Shown here: positions 53,977-60,755 of the stretch, one piece after another
How the letters are laid out: the number at the start of each line of letters is the position of its first letter
Position numbering within the stretch: the stretch's first letter is position 1
DNA from: Paractinoplanes polyasparticus
GTDB lineage: Bacteria > Actinomycetota > Actinomycetes > Mycobacteriales > Micromonosporaceae
Assembly: GCF_019710575.1 (NCBI RefSeq)
Contig: NZ_JAHWFK010000007.1
Coordinates: 62,001 to 126,000, forward strand
Length of the DNA: 64,000 bases
Direction: 5' to 3'
Position numbers and translations under genes: made by a program
Notes under the pieces: model-generated
The model's database searches: none
What the model saw: only the letters and a program-made list of their open reading frames with translations
What the model was told of the DNA's origin: nothing

Positions 53977-54870
53977 ATGACGCAGGTGGAAGCGCCCGCA
54001 TGGGCCCCGATGACCGCGGATGAGCGGGCCCGGTTCGACCGGGACGGCTTTCTCGTGGTGCCCGGAGTGCTGTCCGAGAGCGAGATCGCGCTCGCGCGTG
54101 GCGCTGTTCTCGGCGCCTTCGAGCGGGCCGGGCAGCCCGGGGGGCACGGCTTGGGCTCGACGGGTGCGCTGCACCAGCTCTCGGCGGTGACCTCCCTGCC
54201 CGAGCTGGCGTTCCTGCTCGACCACCCGGTGGCGTTCCGCTACATCTGGTCGCTGCTCGGCTGGAACGTGCACGTCTACCACTCCCACATCGACGTGCAC
54301 CCGCAGATCCACGAGAAGCAGAAGGACTGGTGGCACTGGCACCAGGACGGTGGCCGGCAGAACCGGGAGCTCGAGACCGACCCCCGCCCGACGATGTCGG
54401 TCAAGCTGGCCTACTGGCTGTCCGACGTGAGCGAGACCGGCCGGGGCAACTTCACCGTGCTGCCCGGCAGCCACAAGACCAACTGGCTGCCCGGCCCGCC
54501 GAGCCGCGGGGTCCCGTGGCCGCAGCCCGAAGGCGCGCTCCAGATCACCGCCAACCCCGGCGACCTGGTTGTCTTCGACCGTCGCCTGTGGCACGCACGC
54601 TCCGACAACTACTCCGAGGTCACTCGCGTCGGCGCCTTCTTCGGCTACACGTACCGCTGGATCGCCGGCCGGGACGACGTCGCCGACCTGCCGAACACCC
54701 CGGAATGGGCCGGCTTCAACGACGTGCAGAAGCAGTTGCTCGGGCATTGCCCGCAGGGTGACGGCAGCGGCGACCACGCCTGGGGCCACTACCCCGAGAC
54801 GACGCCGCTCTACGGCGCGCTCAAAGAGAAGGGCCTGCTCGACTCCAGCATCCCGGCTCTCATCCCGTAA
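53977..54870 (+). CDS. Phytanoyl-CoA dioxygenase (PhyH) family Fe(II)/2-oxoglutarate oxygenase
   Basis: A 297-residue non-haem iron dioxygenase. The iron ligands are His122 and Asp124 (HWHQDGG) and His206 (LWHARSDN); Arg217 (SEVTRVGA) is placed to bind 2-oxoglutarate. The DRDGFLVVPGVLSESEI start is typical of PhyH proteins. Such enzymes hydroxylate lipids, osmolytes or natural-product intermediates; the substrate is not evident and no biosynthetic cluster surrounds it. The ATG at 53977 follows an AT-rich leader with a small hairpin, suggesting individual regulation. Confidence 0.88.
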   Translation: MTQVEAPAWAPMTADERARFDRDGFLVVPGVLSESEIALARGAVLGAFERAGQPGGHGLGSTGALHQLSAVTSLPELAFLLDHPVAFRYIWSLLGWNVHVYHSHIDVHPQIHEKQKDWWHWHQDGGRQNRELETDPRPTMSVKLAYWLSDVSETGRGNFTVLPGSHKTNWLPGPPSRGVPWPQPEGALQITANPGDLVVFDRRLWHARSDNYSEVTRVGAFFGYTYRWIAGRDDVADLPNTPEWAGFNDVQKQLLGHCPQGDGSGDHAWGHYPETTPLYGALKEKGLLDSSIPALIP

Positions 54871-54897
54871 ACGCCCACATCCCGATACCCTACGCAT

Positions 54898-55335
54898 GTG
54901 GGGCAAAGCGGGACATTAGACAGAGCGGCGACCGCGGCGGGCCGCCTTCTCCTCGATGCGCTCGGAGAGGAGGGCCCGGCGCGGTCGCTGTCGCGCCTGG
55001 GTAGCTCGCCGCAGGCCGTCCGGCTCCTGCACGAGCTGTTCACGGTGGCGGTGCGGCGCAGCTTCGTCGGGCGTGATGCCCGCGACGTCACCGGCTACAT
55101 CCGCGACCTGCTCGAGTATCAGGCGCTGCCGGTCGGCGGGCAGCTGGCCCGCCAGTCCGAGGCGGTGGTCCGCTCGGCGCTGGGCGAGCCGGAACTGGCG
55201 TACGCGATCCCGGCCCTGCGCCGGGCCGAGATCATCTGTCTGGTGGTGGGCGACCTGGCGCGGCCGCCCGGCGTTCCCGCCGACGAGCTTCTCGCGCTGG
55301 TCCGTCAGGCCGAGGCGCGGGTGGCCCGGTCGTGA
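54898..55335 (+). CDS. Hypothetical helical protein
   Basis: A 145-residue, mainly helical protein with no recognised domain (LLLDALGEEGPARSLSRLGSSPQAVRLLHELFTVAVRRSF, then a YIRDLLEYQALPVGGQLARQSEAVVRSAL region). TACCCT at 54886-54891, six bases before the GTG, suggests a leaderless transcript. Its stop overlaps the start of the next gene (GTGA), so both are made together. Confidence 0.68.
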   Translation: MGQSGTLDRAATAAGRLLLDALGEEGPARSLSRLGSSPQAVRLLHELFTVAVRRSFVGRDARDVTGYIRDLLEYQALPVGGQLARQSEAVVRSALGEPELAYAIPALRRAEIICLVVGDLARPPGVPADELLALVRQAEARVARS

Positions 55336-55772
55336 GCCCGGTCTTCTCGCCGGCGCCCGGCGTGCGCACCGGAGCCGGGCGCTACCTGCAATTGGTGGCG
55401 CACGAGGAGGCGCCCCAGGAATTCGACGCGCCGGACGAGGACGCGCGCCACCTGTGGGAGATCGCTTTCGGACTCGCGGCCCGGCGCCGCTTCGAACCGG
55501 AGAGCTCCCTGGCCGAGATCAGGCGCACCGTGGCCGGCGGACTGCCGACCCTCGAGGCCGAGATGCTGCTGCGCGCCGCCCTGGGCGAGAAGGTACCGGT
55601 GGACGAGATCGACGAAAGCGTCCGGACCGGCGCCCACCTGCTGCTCTTCGCCCGCCTGGTGGAGGAGATGGCCCTGACCGACGGCGAGCTCGAGGGCCTG
55701 GTCGCCCGGGCCGAGGAGCTCGCCGCCGAACCGGAGCTCAGCCGGCGGCCAGAGCTGACAGATGCTCCTTGA
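55332..55772 (+). CDS. Hypothetical acidic helical protein
   Basis: A 146-residue acidic protein, Glu/Leu/Ala-rich and probably all-helical (LWEIAFGLAARRRFEPESSLAEIRRTVAGGLP, and a final LTDGELEGLVARAEELAAEPEL). Coupled to the preceding 145-residue protein by a GTGA overlap, so the pair may interact. Its last 35 bases overlap the convergent mycoredoxin gene. No function can be named. Confidence 0.65.
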   Translation: MSPVFSPAPGVRTGAGRYLQLVAHEEAPQEFDAPDEDARHLWEIAFGLAARRRFEPESSLAEIRRTVAGGLPTLEAEMLLRAALGEKVPVDEIDESVRTGAHLLLFARLVEEMALTDGELEGLVARAEELAAEPELSRRPELTDAP

Positions 55773-55983
55773 CCTGGACGATCGATGGGTTGGTGAGGGC
55801 CGAGCCGTCGTCGAACTTCAGGGTCGGGACGGTCTGGTTGCCGCCGTTGACGCTCATCACGAACTCGGCCGCTTCGGGCTGCTGCTCGATGTCCACCACC
55901 TCGTAGGCGATTCCCTCGCGGTCGAGCTGCGACTTGAGGCGGTGGCAATAACCGCACCAGGACGTCGAGTACATGGTCAACAT
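55738..55983 (-). CDS. mrx1: Mycoredoxin (Mrx1-type glutaredoxin-like protein)
   Basis: An 81-residue thioredoxin-fold protein with active site CGYC (Cys10, Cys13), cis-Pro in TVPTLKF and the NPS segment near the end, matching mycoredoxin-1, which reduces mycothiol-mixed disulfides. It complements MshB at 10.7 kb in the same thiol system. An AAGGAG ribosome site lies ~10 bases before the ATG. In mycobacteria the mycoredoxin gene also neighbours nudC and uvrD2, as here. Confidence 0.93.
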   Translation of the reverse strand: MLTMYSTSWCGYCHRLKSQLDREGIAYEVVDIEQQPEAAEFVMSVNGGNQTVPTLKFDDGSALTNPSIVQVKEHLSALAAG

Positions 55984-56065
55984 CGGTCGGGAACTCCTTC
56001 GGCTGGGTCACATGGCACAGCGCCTTCCGGCACAACGTCGGACCCGGGTGCCATGATTCCCTATC

Positions 56066-58201
56066 GTGCGGACTGATGCGGTGCTGGCCGGGCTCGACCC
56101 CGAGCAACGGACGGCGGTGACCGCCCCCGCCGGCCCGGTCTGCATCCTGGCCGGCGCCGGCACCGGTAAGACCCGGGCGATCACCCACCGGATCGCCTAT
56201 CGGACGCTGACCGGCGAGGTGAGCCCGCGGCACATCCTGGCGGTGACGTTCACGGCGCGGGCGGCGGCCGAGATGCGGTCCCGGCTCACCGAGCTCGGGG
56301 CCTCCGGTGTGCAGGCGCGCACGTTCCACGCGGCGGCGCTGCGCCAGGTGCGCTACTTCGCGCCCCGGCTGCTCGAGGGCCGGGCGATGCCCGAACTGCT
56401 CGAGAGCAAGGCGCGCATGGTGGGTCTGGCCGCGGCCCGGGCCGGGGTGCGGGCCGACCGCACGGGTGCGCGCGACCTGGCCAGTGAGATCGAGTGGGCG
56501 AAGTCCTCGCTGGTCGAGCCGAGCGAATACGCGGTGGCGGCCAGGAAGGCGTTGCGCGAGCCGCCCTTCGAACCGGCCAAGGTGGCCGAGGTCTTCACCG
56601 CGTACGAGTCGCTCAAGCGCCGCCAAGGCGTGATCGACTTCGAGGACATGCTGCGCGCCGCCGTCTGGGGGATCGAGGAGCACCCCGACGTGGCCGAGCA
56701 GATCCGGGCTCAATACCGCCACTTCGTCGTCGACGAGTACCAGGACGTCAACCCGCTCCAGCAGCGGCTGCTCGACGCCTGGCTGGGCGGGCGCGACGAT
56801 CTCACCGTGGTCGGCGACGCCAGCCAGACCATCTACTCGTTCACCGGCGCCACCTCGTCGTACCTGATCGACTTCCCCCGGCTGCGCCGCGAGGCCGTGG
56901 TCGTCCGGCTGGTGCGCGACTACCGCTCCACGCCACAGGTGGTCGGGCTGGCCAACGCGGTGATCCGGCAGGCCCGCGGCAGCGAGGCGCGGCTGCGGCT
57001 CGAACTGGTCGGTCAGCGGCCACCGGGCGCCGAACCCGAGCTGAAAATCTTCCCGGACGAGGCGGGCGAGGCGGTCGCGATCGCCCGCCGGTGCCGCGAT
57101 CTCATCGCGTCGGGCACGCCGGCCAGCGAGATCGCGGTGCTCTTCCGGACGAACGCGCAGTCCGAGACGTACGAGAAGGCACTGGCCGAGGCCGAGGTTC
57201 CCTATGTCGTACGGGGGGCCGAGCGCTTCTTCGAACGGCCGGAGATCCGCCAGGCGATGATCGCGATGCGCGCCGCCGTCCGGTCCACTCCCGGCGAGAC
57301 GCCACTGGTGACGGCCGTGGTCGACGCCCTCGCGGCGACCGGCTGGCAGCGCGAGCAGCCCCCGCCCGGCGGCGCCGCCCGCGAGCAGTGGGAGGCGATG
57401 GCCGCGCTGGTCGCCCTGGCCGAGGACTACGCGAAGGCCCCCACGGTGGAGCCGATCGGGCAGGCCGGGGCCGTGCAGCGCGACGTCACGCTGACCGCGT
57501 TCAACGAGGAGCTGAGCCGGCGGGCCGAGCAGCAGCACGCGCCCACGGTCGCCGGCGTGACGCTCGCCTCCCTGCACTCGGCCAAGGGCCTCGAATGGGA
57601 TGCGGTCTTCCTGGCCGGCCTGGCCGACGGCACGCTTCCCACGACGTACGCCAAGACGCCGGACCAGCTCGAAGAGGAGCGACGCCTGCTCTACGTGGGG
57701 GTCACCCGGGCCCGGCAGTGGCTCTGGCTCTCGTACGGCCAGGCGCGCTCGCCGGGGGGCCGGGCCCGGCGTCCGTGCCGGTTCCTGCCGCAGCTCGAAC
57801 GCACCTCGGCCACCGAGCGCGCGGGCGACCGCAGTCGGAAACCCGACCGAAGGCGCGCGCAGGTCTCGTCGTGCCGCATCTGCGGGGCCACCCTGATGGC
57901 CGGGGCCGACCGCAAGCTCGGCCGCTGCCCGACCTGTCCCTCGGACCTCGACGAGGAGCTGTTCGAGCGCCTGCAGAAGTGGCGGGCGGCCACCGCGGCC
58001 GACCTCAAAGTGCCTGCTTACGTCGTCTTCACCGACGCCACGCTGGTGGCCCTGGCCGAGCGTCGCCCGTCGTCGCCGGCCGAGTTGCTGGCGATCGCCG
58101 GGATCGGGGCCCGCAAGCTCGGTCAGTACGGGGAAGCGGTGTTCGCTCTGGTGGGTGGCGCGAGCCCGGACGAGGTCGCTCAAAAAAACTTTGAAAACTA
58201 G
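56066..58201 (+). CDS. uvrD2: ATP-dependent DNA helicase UvrD2
   Basis: A 711-residue superfamily 1 helicase. Walker A is GAGTGKT at 30-36, motif II FVVDEYQDVNPLQQ, motif III VGDASQTIYSFTGA, motif V LASLHSAKGLEWDAVFLAGL and motif VI ERRLLYVGVTRAR. A tetracysteine element (CRICGATL...GRCPTCPSD, ~597-618) links to a C-terminal HRDC domain (~630-705), the layout of mycobacterial UvrD2. The GTG is at 56066. whiB7 follows, as in mycobacteria, and the A-rich end of this gene may serve the whiB7 promoter. Confidence 0.95.
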   Translation: MRTDAVLAGLDPEQRTAVTAPAGPVCILAGAGTGKTRAITHRIAYRTLTGEVSPRHILAVTFTARAAAEMRSRLTELGASGVQARTFHAAALRQVRYFAPRLLEGRAMPELLESKARMVGLAAARAGVRADRTGARDLASEIEWAKSSLVEPSEYAVAARKALREPPFEPAKVAEVFTAYESLKRRQGVIDFEDMLRAAVWGIEEHPDVAEQIRAQYRHFVVDEYQDVNPLQQRLLDAWLGGRDDLTVVGDASQTIYSFTGATSSYLIDFPRLRREAVVVRLVRDYRSTPQVVGLANAVIRQARGSEARLRLELVGQRPPGAEPELKIFPDEAGEAVAIARRCRDLIASGTPASEIAVLFRTNAQSETYEKALAEAEVPYVVRGAERFFERPEIRQAMIAMRAAVRSTPGETPLVTAVVDALAATGWQREQPPPGGAAREQWEAMAALVALAEDYAKAPTVEPIGQAGAVQRDVTLTAFNEELSRRAEQQHAPTVAGVTLASLHSAKGLEWDAVFLAGLADGTLPTTYAKTPDQLEEERRLLYVGVTRARQWLWLSYGQARSPGGRARRPCRFLPQLERTSATERAGDRSRKPDRRRAQVSSCRICGATLMAGADRKLGRCPTCPSDLDEELFERLQKWRAATAADLKVPAYVVFTDATLVALAERRPSSPAELLAIAGIGARKLGQYGEAVFALVGGASPDEVAQKNFEN

Positions 58202-58214
58202 TCCGTTAATTCGT

Positions 58215-58244
58215 TTGCCTCGGCTGCTACGCCAGGCATAGCCT
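58215..58244 (+). promoter_or_regulatory. Candidate WhiB7-autoregulated promoter
   Basis: TTGCCT (58215-58220) and TAGCCT (58239-58244) are separated by 18 bases. Immediately upstream is an AT-rich stretch (CGTTAATTCG, preceded by the CAAAAAAACTTTGAAAACTAG end of uvrD2). WhiB7 is known to bind, with the sigma factor, at promoters having an AT-rich element just ahead of the -35, so the arrangement fits autoregulation. Confidence 0.55.
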
Positions 58245-58321
58245 CAGTTCACACCTCGCCGAGCAGCAATGTTCGGCGGGCCGCAAAGACGAGTGCAACG
58301 CAACTGGAGGAGGTGGCAACG

Positions 58322-58612
58322 ATGGAGATCTACACGATGACGATGCAGCCCTCGCTGCCGCTGACCCGTGCCTGCGCTCCGTCCGCATGGCTGCCGACCG
58401 CACCCGTCATGGTGCCGGTTCTGGCTGCTGAGCGGGCTCCGGTCTCGCGGGTGCACCAGGTCTCCGTCCAGGCCGAGCTGGGCGTGGCACCGAAGCTCCC
58501 GCTGATCGATGGCACCAATGGCACCACTGGGTTCAAGGGCATCAATGTCTCCGTCGCCAAGCGCTACACGGATGGTGGCAGCGGTGTCCCGCCTCGAGGA
58601 AGGCCGGTCTGA
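58322..58612 (+). CDS. Upstream ORF in the whiB7 leader (96 codons)
   Basis: The ATG at 58322 has a strong GGAGGAGG site, and the 96-residue product has no recognisable fold (MEIYTMTMQPSLPLTR start, Pro/Val-rich middle, KLPLIDGTNGTTGFKGINVSV near the end). It ends 24 bases before the stem of a strong terminator, which precedes whiB7. Mycobacterial whiB7 and Streptomyces wblC are known to have leader ORFs and attenuators that report on ribosome inhibition. I infer that translation of this ORF, rather than its product, is what matters. The stop codon lies inside a nested leader hairpin. Confidence 0.8.
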   Translation: MEIYTMTMQPSLPLTRACAPSAWLPTAPVMVPVLAAERAPVSRVHQVSVQAELGVAPKLPLIDGTNGTTGFKGINVSVAKRYTDGGSGVPPRGRPV

Positions 58613-58640
58613 CAAACAGACCTCCGGCTCACCTCGAGGC
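58591..58640 (+). promoter_or_regulatory. Antiterminator structure of the whiB7 leader
   Basis: GCCTCGAGG (58591-58599, inside the last codons of the upstream ORF) is perfectly complementary to CCTCGAGGC (58632-58640), which overlaps the first four bases of the terminator stem. Nested between them, GGTCTG (58606-58611) pairs with CAGACC (58617-58622), extendable by GCC/GGC (58603-58605 with 58626-58628). Formation of the outer helix would block the terminator. A ribosome finishing at the stop 58610-58612 would cover the left arm. Confidence 0.65.
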
Positions 58641-58679
58641 CGCGGAACCCGTAACTGGGATCCGCGGCCTTACTTTTTT
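58637..58679 (+). terminator. Intrinsic terminator/attenuator between the upstream ORF and whiB7
   Basis: AGGCCGCGGA (58637-58646) pairs perfectly with TCCGCGGCCT (58661-58670) over a 14-base loop and is followed by TACTTTTTT. It is the only hairpin in the window with a long T-run and lies 76 bases before the whiB7 ATG, within its leader. Confidence 0.92.
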
Positions 58680-58754
58680 GCCGGCTCACCGGCCGGATGC
58701 ACGACCTGAAGGCGATCCAGAAGATCGAAGAGAAGAGAGAGGTGACCGGGCTTT

Positions 58755-59117
58755 ATGAGTCTGGCGCTGGCCCCACTCGACGTGAGCGTCGAGATCGAGG
58801 CAAACCTGCCCTGTCGGAAGTTCGACCCGGACCTGTGGTTCTCCGACTCCCCGGCCCAGCTGGAACTGGCCAAGTCGCTCTGCGGGGACTGCCCGCTGCG
58901 CGTCGAGTGCCTGGCCGGCGCGGTCGAGCGGAACGAGCCCTGGGGTGTCTGGGGCGGCGAGATCTTCGAGCGCGGTGCCGTGGTTCCGCGCAAGCGGCCG
59001 CGTGGCCGTCCCCGTAAGGCCGATGTGGCGCGCGACGCCGAACTGGCCCACGAGGTCGAAGAGCGGCTCGCCGCGAACGGACTGGAGTCCCGCAAGACCG
59101 TTGGTCTGGCGGCCTGA
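58755..59117 (+). CDS. whiB7: WhiB7-type transcriptional regulator of intrinsic antibiotic resistance
   Basis: A 120-residue WhiB-family [4Fe-4S] protein. Cluster cysteines are 20, 43, 46 and 52; the GVWGGE turn is at 64-69, and an AT-hook RGRPRK sits at 83-88, the feature that separates WhiB7/WblC from other WhiB proteins. It works with the principal sigma factor to activate efflux, ribosome-protection and drug-modifying genes after exposure to ribosome inhibitors. The ATG is at 58755 with AGAGAGG upstream. Position after uvrD2 and before an ABC1-kinase gene matches mycobacteria. Expression should depend on the leader attenuator. Confidence 0.96.
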   Translation: MSLALAPLDVSVEIEANLPCRKFDPDLWFSDSPAQLELAKSLCGDCPLRVECLAGAVERNEPWGVWGGEIFERGAVVPRKRPRGRPRKADVARDAELAHEVEERLAANGLESRKTVGLAA

Positions 59118-59118
59118 A

Positions 59119-59334
59119 ATGACCATCGTCCCCGTCCCCTCCTACCGAAACGAGACAACTGACATGTACGCGAGTGGAGCGACCAAGATGAGACTTCTCC
59201 AAGAAGCGTTGAGCAGGGCCCGAATGCGTCGGCCTCAGAGTGACTACACACCTGAGGCACACCGTCCCGCTCGCCAGGTAGCCATGGAGGCGCGTCACAC
59301 CGCCTCGCGCGAACTCGGCGGTCGGCGATTCTGA
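59119..59334 (+). CDS. Small basic protein downstream of whiB7
   Basis: A 71-residue basic protein starting one base after the whiB7 stop. The second half (MRLLQEALSRARMRRPQSDYTPEAHRPARQVAMEARHTASRELGGRRF) is amphipathic and Arg-rich, and sounds like small proteins found in this position in other actinomycetes; an internal ATG at about 59188 would give just this part. A terminator hairpin follows. Probably in the whiB7 operon and co-induced; function unknown. Confidence 0.65.
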   Translation: MTIVPVPSYRNETTDMYASGATKMRLLQEALSRARMRRPQSDYTPEAHRPARQVAMEARHTASRELGGRRF

Positions 59335-59367
59335 TACCCGAAGCTCACTGAATGCCGAACGAGATGA

Positions 59368-59404
59368 CGAGAGGCCCGTCCGCTGTCCGCGGGCGGGCCT
59401 CTCG
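59368..59404. terminator. Terminator hairpin between the whiB7 operon and the M18 peptidase gene
   Basis: A 16-base stem (59368-59383 with 59389-59404, one G-T pair) with a 5-base loop TGTCC lies between the ends of two convergent genes and could serve both strands. Confidence 0.8.
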
Positions 59405-59443
59405 CTGTCGTCGAGCTTGCGCGTTTTCGTGCGTGGGCTGTTG

Positions 59444-60730
59444 TCAGGCTTGTGCGGAGAGAAACACGCGCGCCGCGGCGGAGAGGTACGCCGGGTCGTC
59501 GACGTGGCAGAGCTCGCGGGCCGAGTGCATCGAGAGCAGCGGCACACCGACGTCAAGCGTGGGGATGCCGATGCGGGCCGCGGTGATCGGGCCGATCGTC
59601 GAGCCGCAGGGAACCGAGTTGTTGGAGACGAATTCCTGGTACGGGACGCCGGCGGCAGCGCAGGTGCGGGCCCACAGCGCGGCGCCGGTGCCGTCGGTGG
59701 TGTAGCGCTGGTTCGCGTTGATCTTCAGTAGCGGGCCGGCGCCGGGCAGCGGGCGGTTGACCGGGTCGTGGCGGTCGGGCCGGTTGGGGTGCACGGCGTG
59801 CCCGGCGTCCGACGAGAGACACCACGAGCCGGCGATCGCCCGGGCCAGGTCGGAGCGGTCGCCGCCCAGGGCCGCCGAGATCCGCTCCAGCACGTCGGCC
59901 AGGAACGGACCGGCCGCGCCGGAGCGGGTCTCCGAGCCGACCTCCTCGTGGTCGAAGGCGGCCAGCACGGCGATCGCATCGGTGGGCTCGGCTTCGAGCA
60001 GCGCGGCCACGCCGGCGTGCACCGACGACAGATTGTCGAGGCGGCCCGAGGCGAACAGCTTGCCGTCGGCGCCGAAGCGGGCCGGGGCGTTGGCGTCGAC
60101 GGTGATGACGTCGTAGCCGGCCACGTCGGTGCTGCCGATGCCGGCCAGGCCGGCCAGATGGGCGACGATGTCGGCGTTCTCGGGTTTGCCCACGCCCCAG
60201 ATCGGCTGGAGTTCGCGCTGCTTGTCGGGGGCGAACGAGTCGTTCACGGCGCGGTCGAGGTGGATGGCGAGGTGCGGGATGCGCGCGAACGGTCCGGTCC
60301 GCACCAGGTAGGGGGTGCCGTCTCGGTGCACGACGCGGCCGGCGAACTCGAGCTCGCGGTCGAACCAGGAGGGGACGATCGGGCCGCCGTACACCTCGAC
60401 ACCGGCCTGCCACCAGCCGGACGTGACCGTCGACGGCTTGGGCTTGAGCTTGAAACCGGGGGAGTCGGTGTGGGCGCCGAGGATGCGGAACGGGGTGCCG
60501 CGACCGGCGCCGGCGGGCAGCGCCAAGGCGATGACCGAGCCGTCCCGGACGATCGTGAGCCGGGCTCCCGGGCGTACGGACCCGCTCCAATCGGCCGTCT
60601 CGTCGAGCGGCTCGTAACCGGCCGCGCTCAGCCGGCGGGCCACCTCGGCGGCCGCGTGGTACGAGCTGGGGGACGCCGAGACGAAGGCGGCCAGGTCATC
60701 TATGTGGGCAGACGCGTCCATGCCGCCCAT
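59444..60730 (-). CDS. M18 family aminopeptidase (aspartyl aminopeptidase type)
   Basis: A 428-residue zinc aminopeptidase. Metal and catalytic motifs: LGAHTDSPGFKLKP (His, Asp), ASGRLDNLSSVHAG (bridging Asp), FDHEEVGSETRSGA (catalytic and metal Glu), and a final SMHSARELCHVDD (last His). It removes N-terminal acidic residues from peptides in the cytoplasm and usually forms a dodecamer. The ATG at 60730 is used; an in-frame ATG three codons later is equally possible. The ABC1 kinase gene ends 25 bases upstream on the same strand. Confidence 0.93.
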   Translation of the reverse strand: MGGMDASAHIDDLAAFVSASPSSYHAAAEVARRLSAAGYEPLDETADWSGSVRPGARLTIVRDGSVIALALPAGAGRGTPFRILGAHTDSPGFKLKPKPSTVTSGWWQAGVEVYGGPIVPSWFDRELEFAGRVVHRDGTPYLVRTGPFARIPHLAIHLDRAVNDSFAPDKQRELQPIWGVGKPENADIVAHLAGLAGIGSTDVAGYDVITVDANAPARFGADGKLFASGRLDNLSSVHAGVAALLEAEPTDAIAVLAAFDHEEVGSETRSGAAGPFLADVLERISAALGGDRSDLARAIAGSWCLSSDAGHAVHPNRPDRHDPVNRPLPGAGPLLKINANQRYTTDGTGAALWARTCAAAGVPYQEFVSNNSVPCGSTIGPITAARIGIPTLDVGVPLLSMHSARELCHVDDPAYLSAAARVFLSAQA

Positions 60731-60755
60731 CAGATCATGGGTGGCTGCCGGTGGG

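Noticed and set aside
55382..58183. A 933-codon frame opposite uvrD2
   Set aside because: Composition is that of a complementary-strand shadow and it has no recognisable domain.
58269..58340. A 23-codon Arg/Trp-rich frame upstream of and overlapping the 96-codon whiB7 leader ORF
   Set aside because: No ribosome site, and the 96-codon ORF has a perfect one; kept only as a remote possibility for a second leader peptide.
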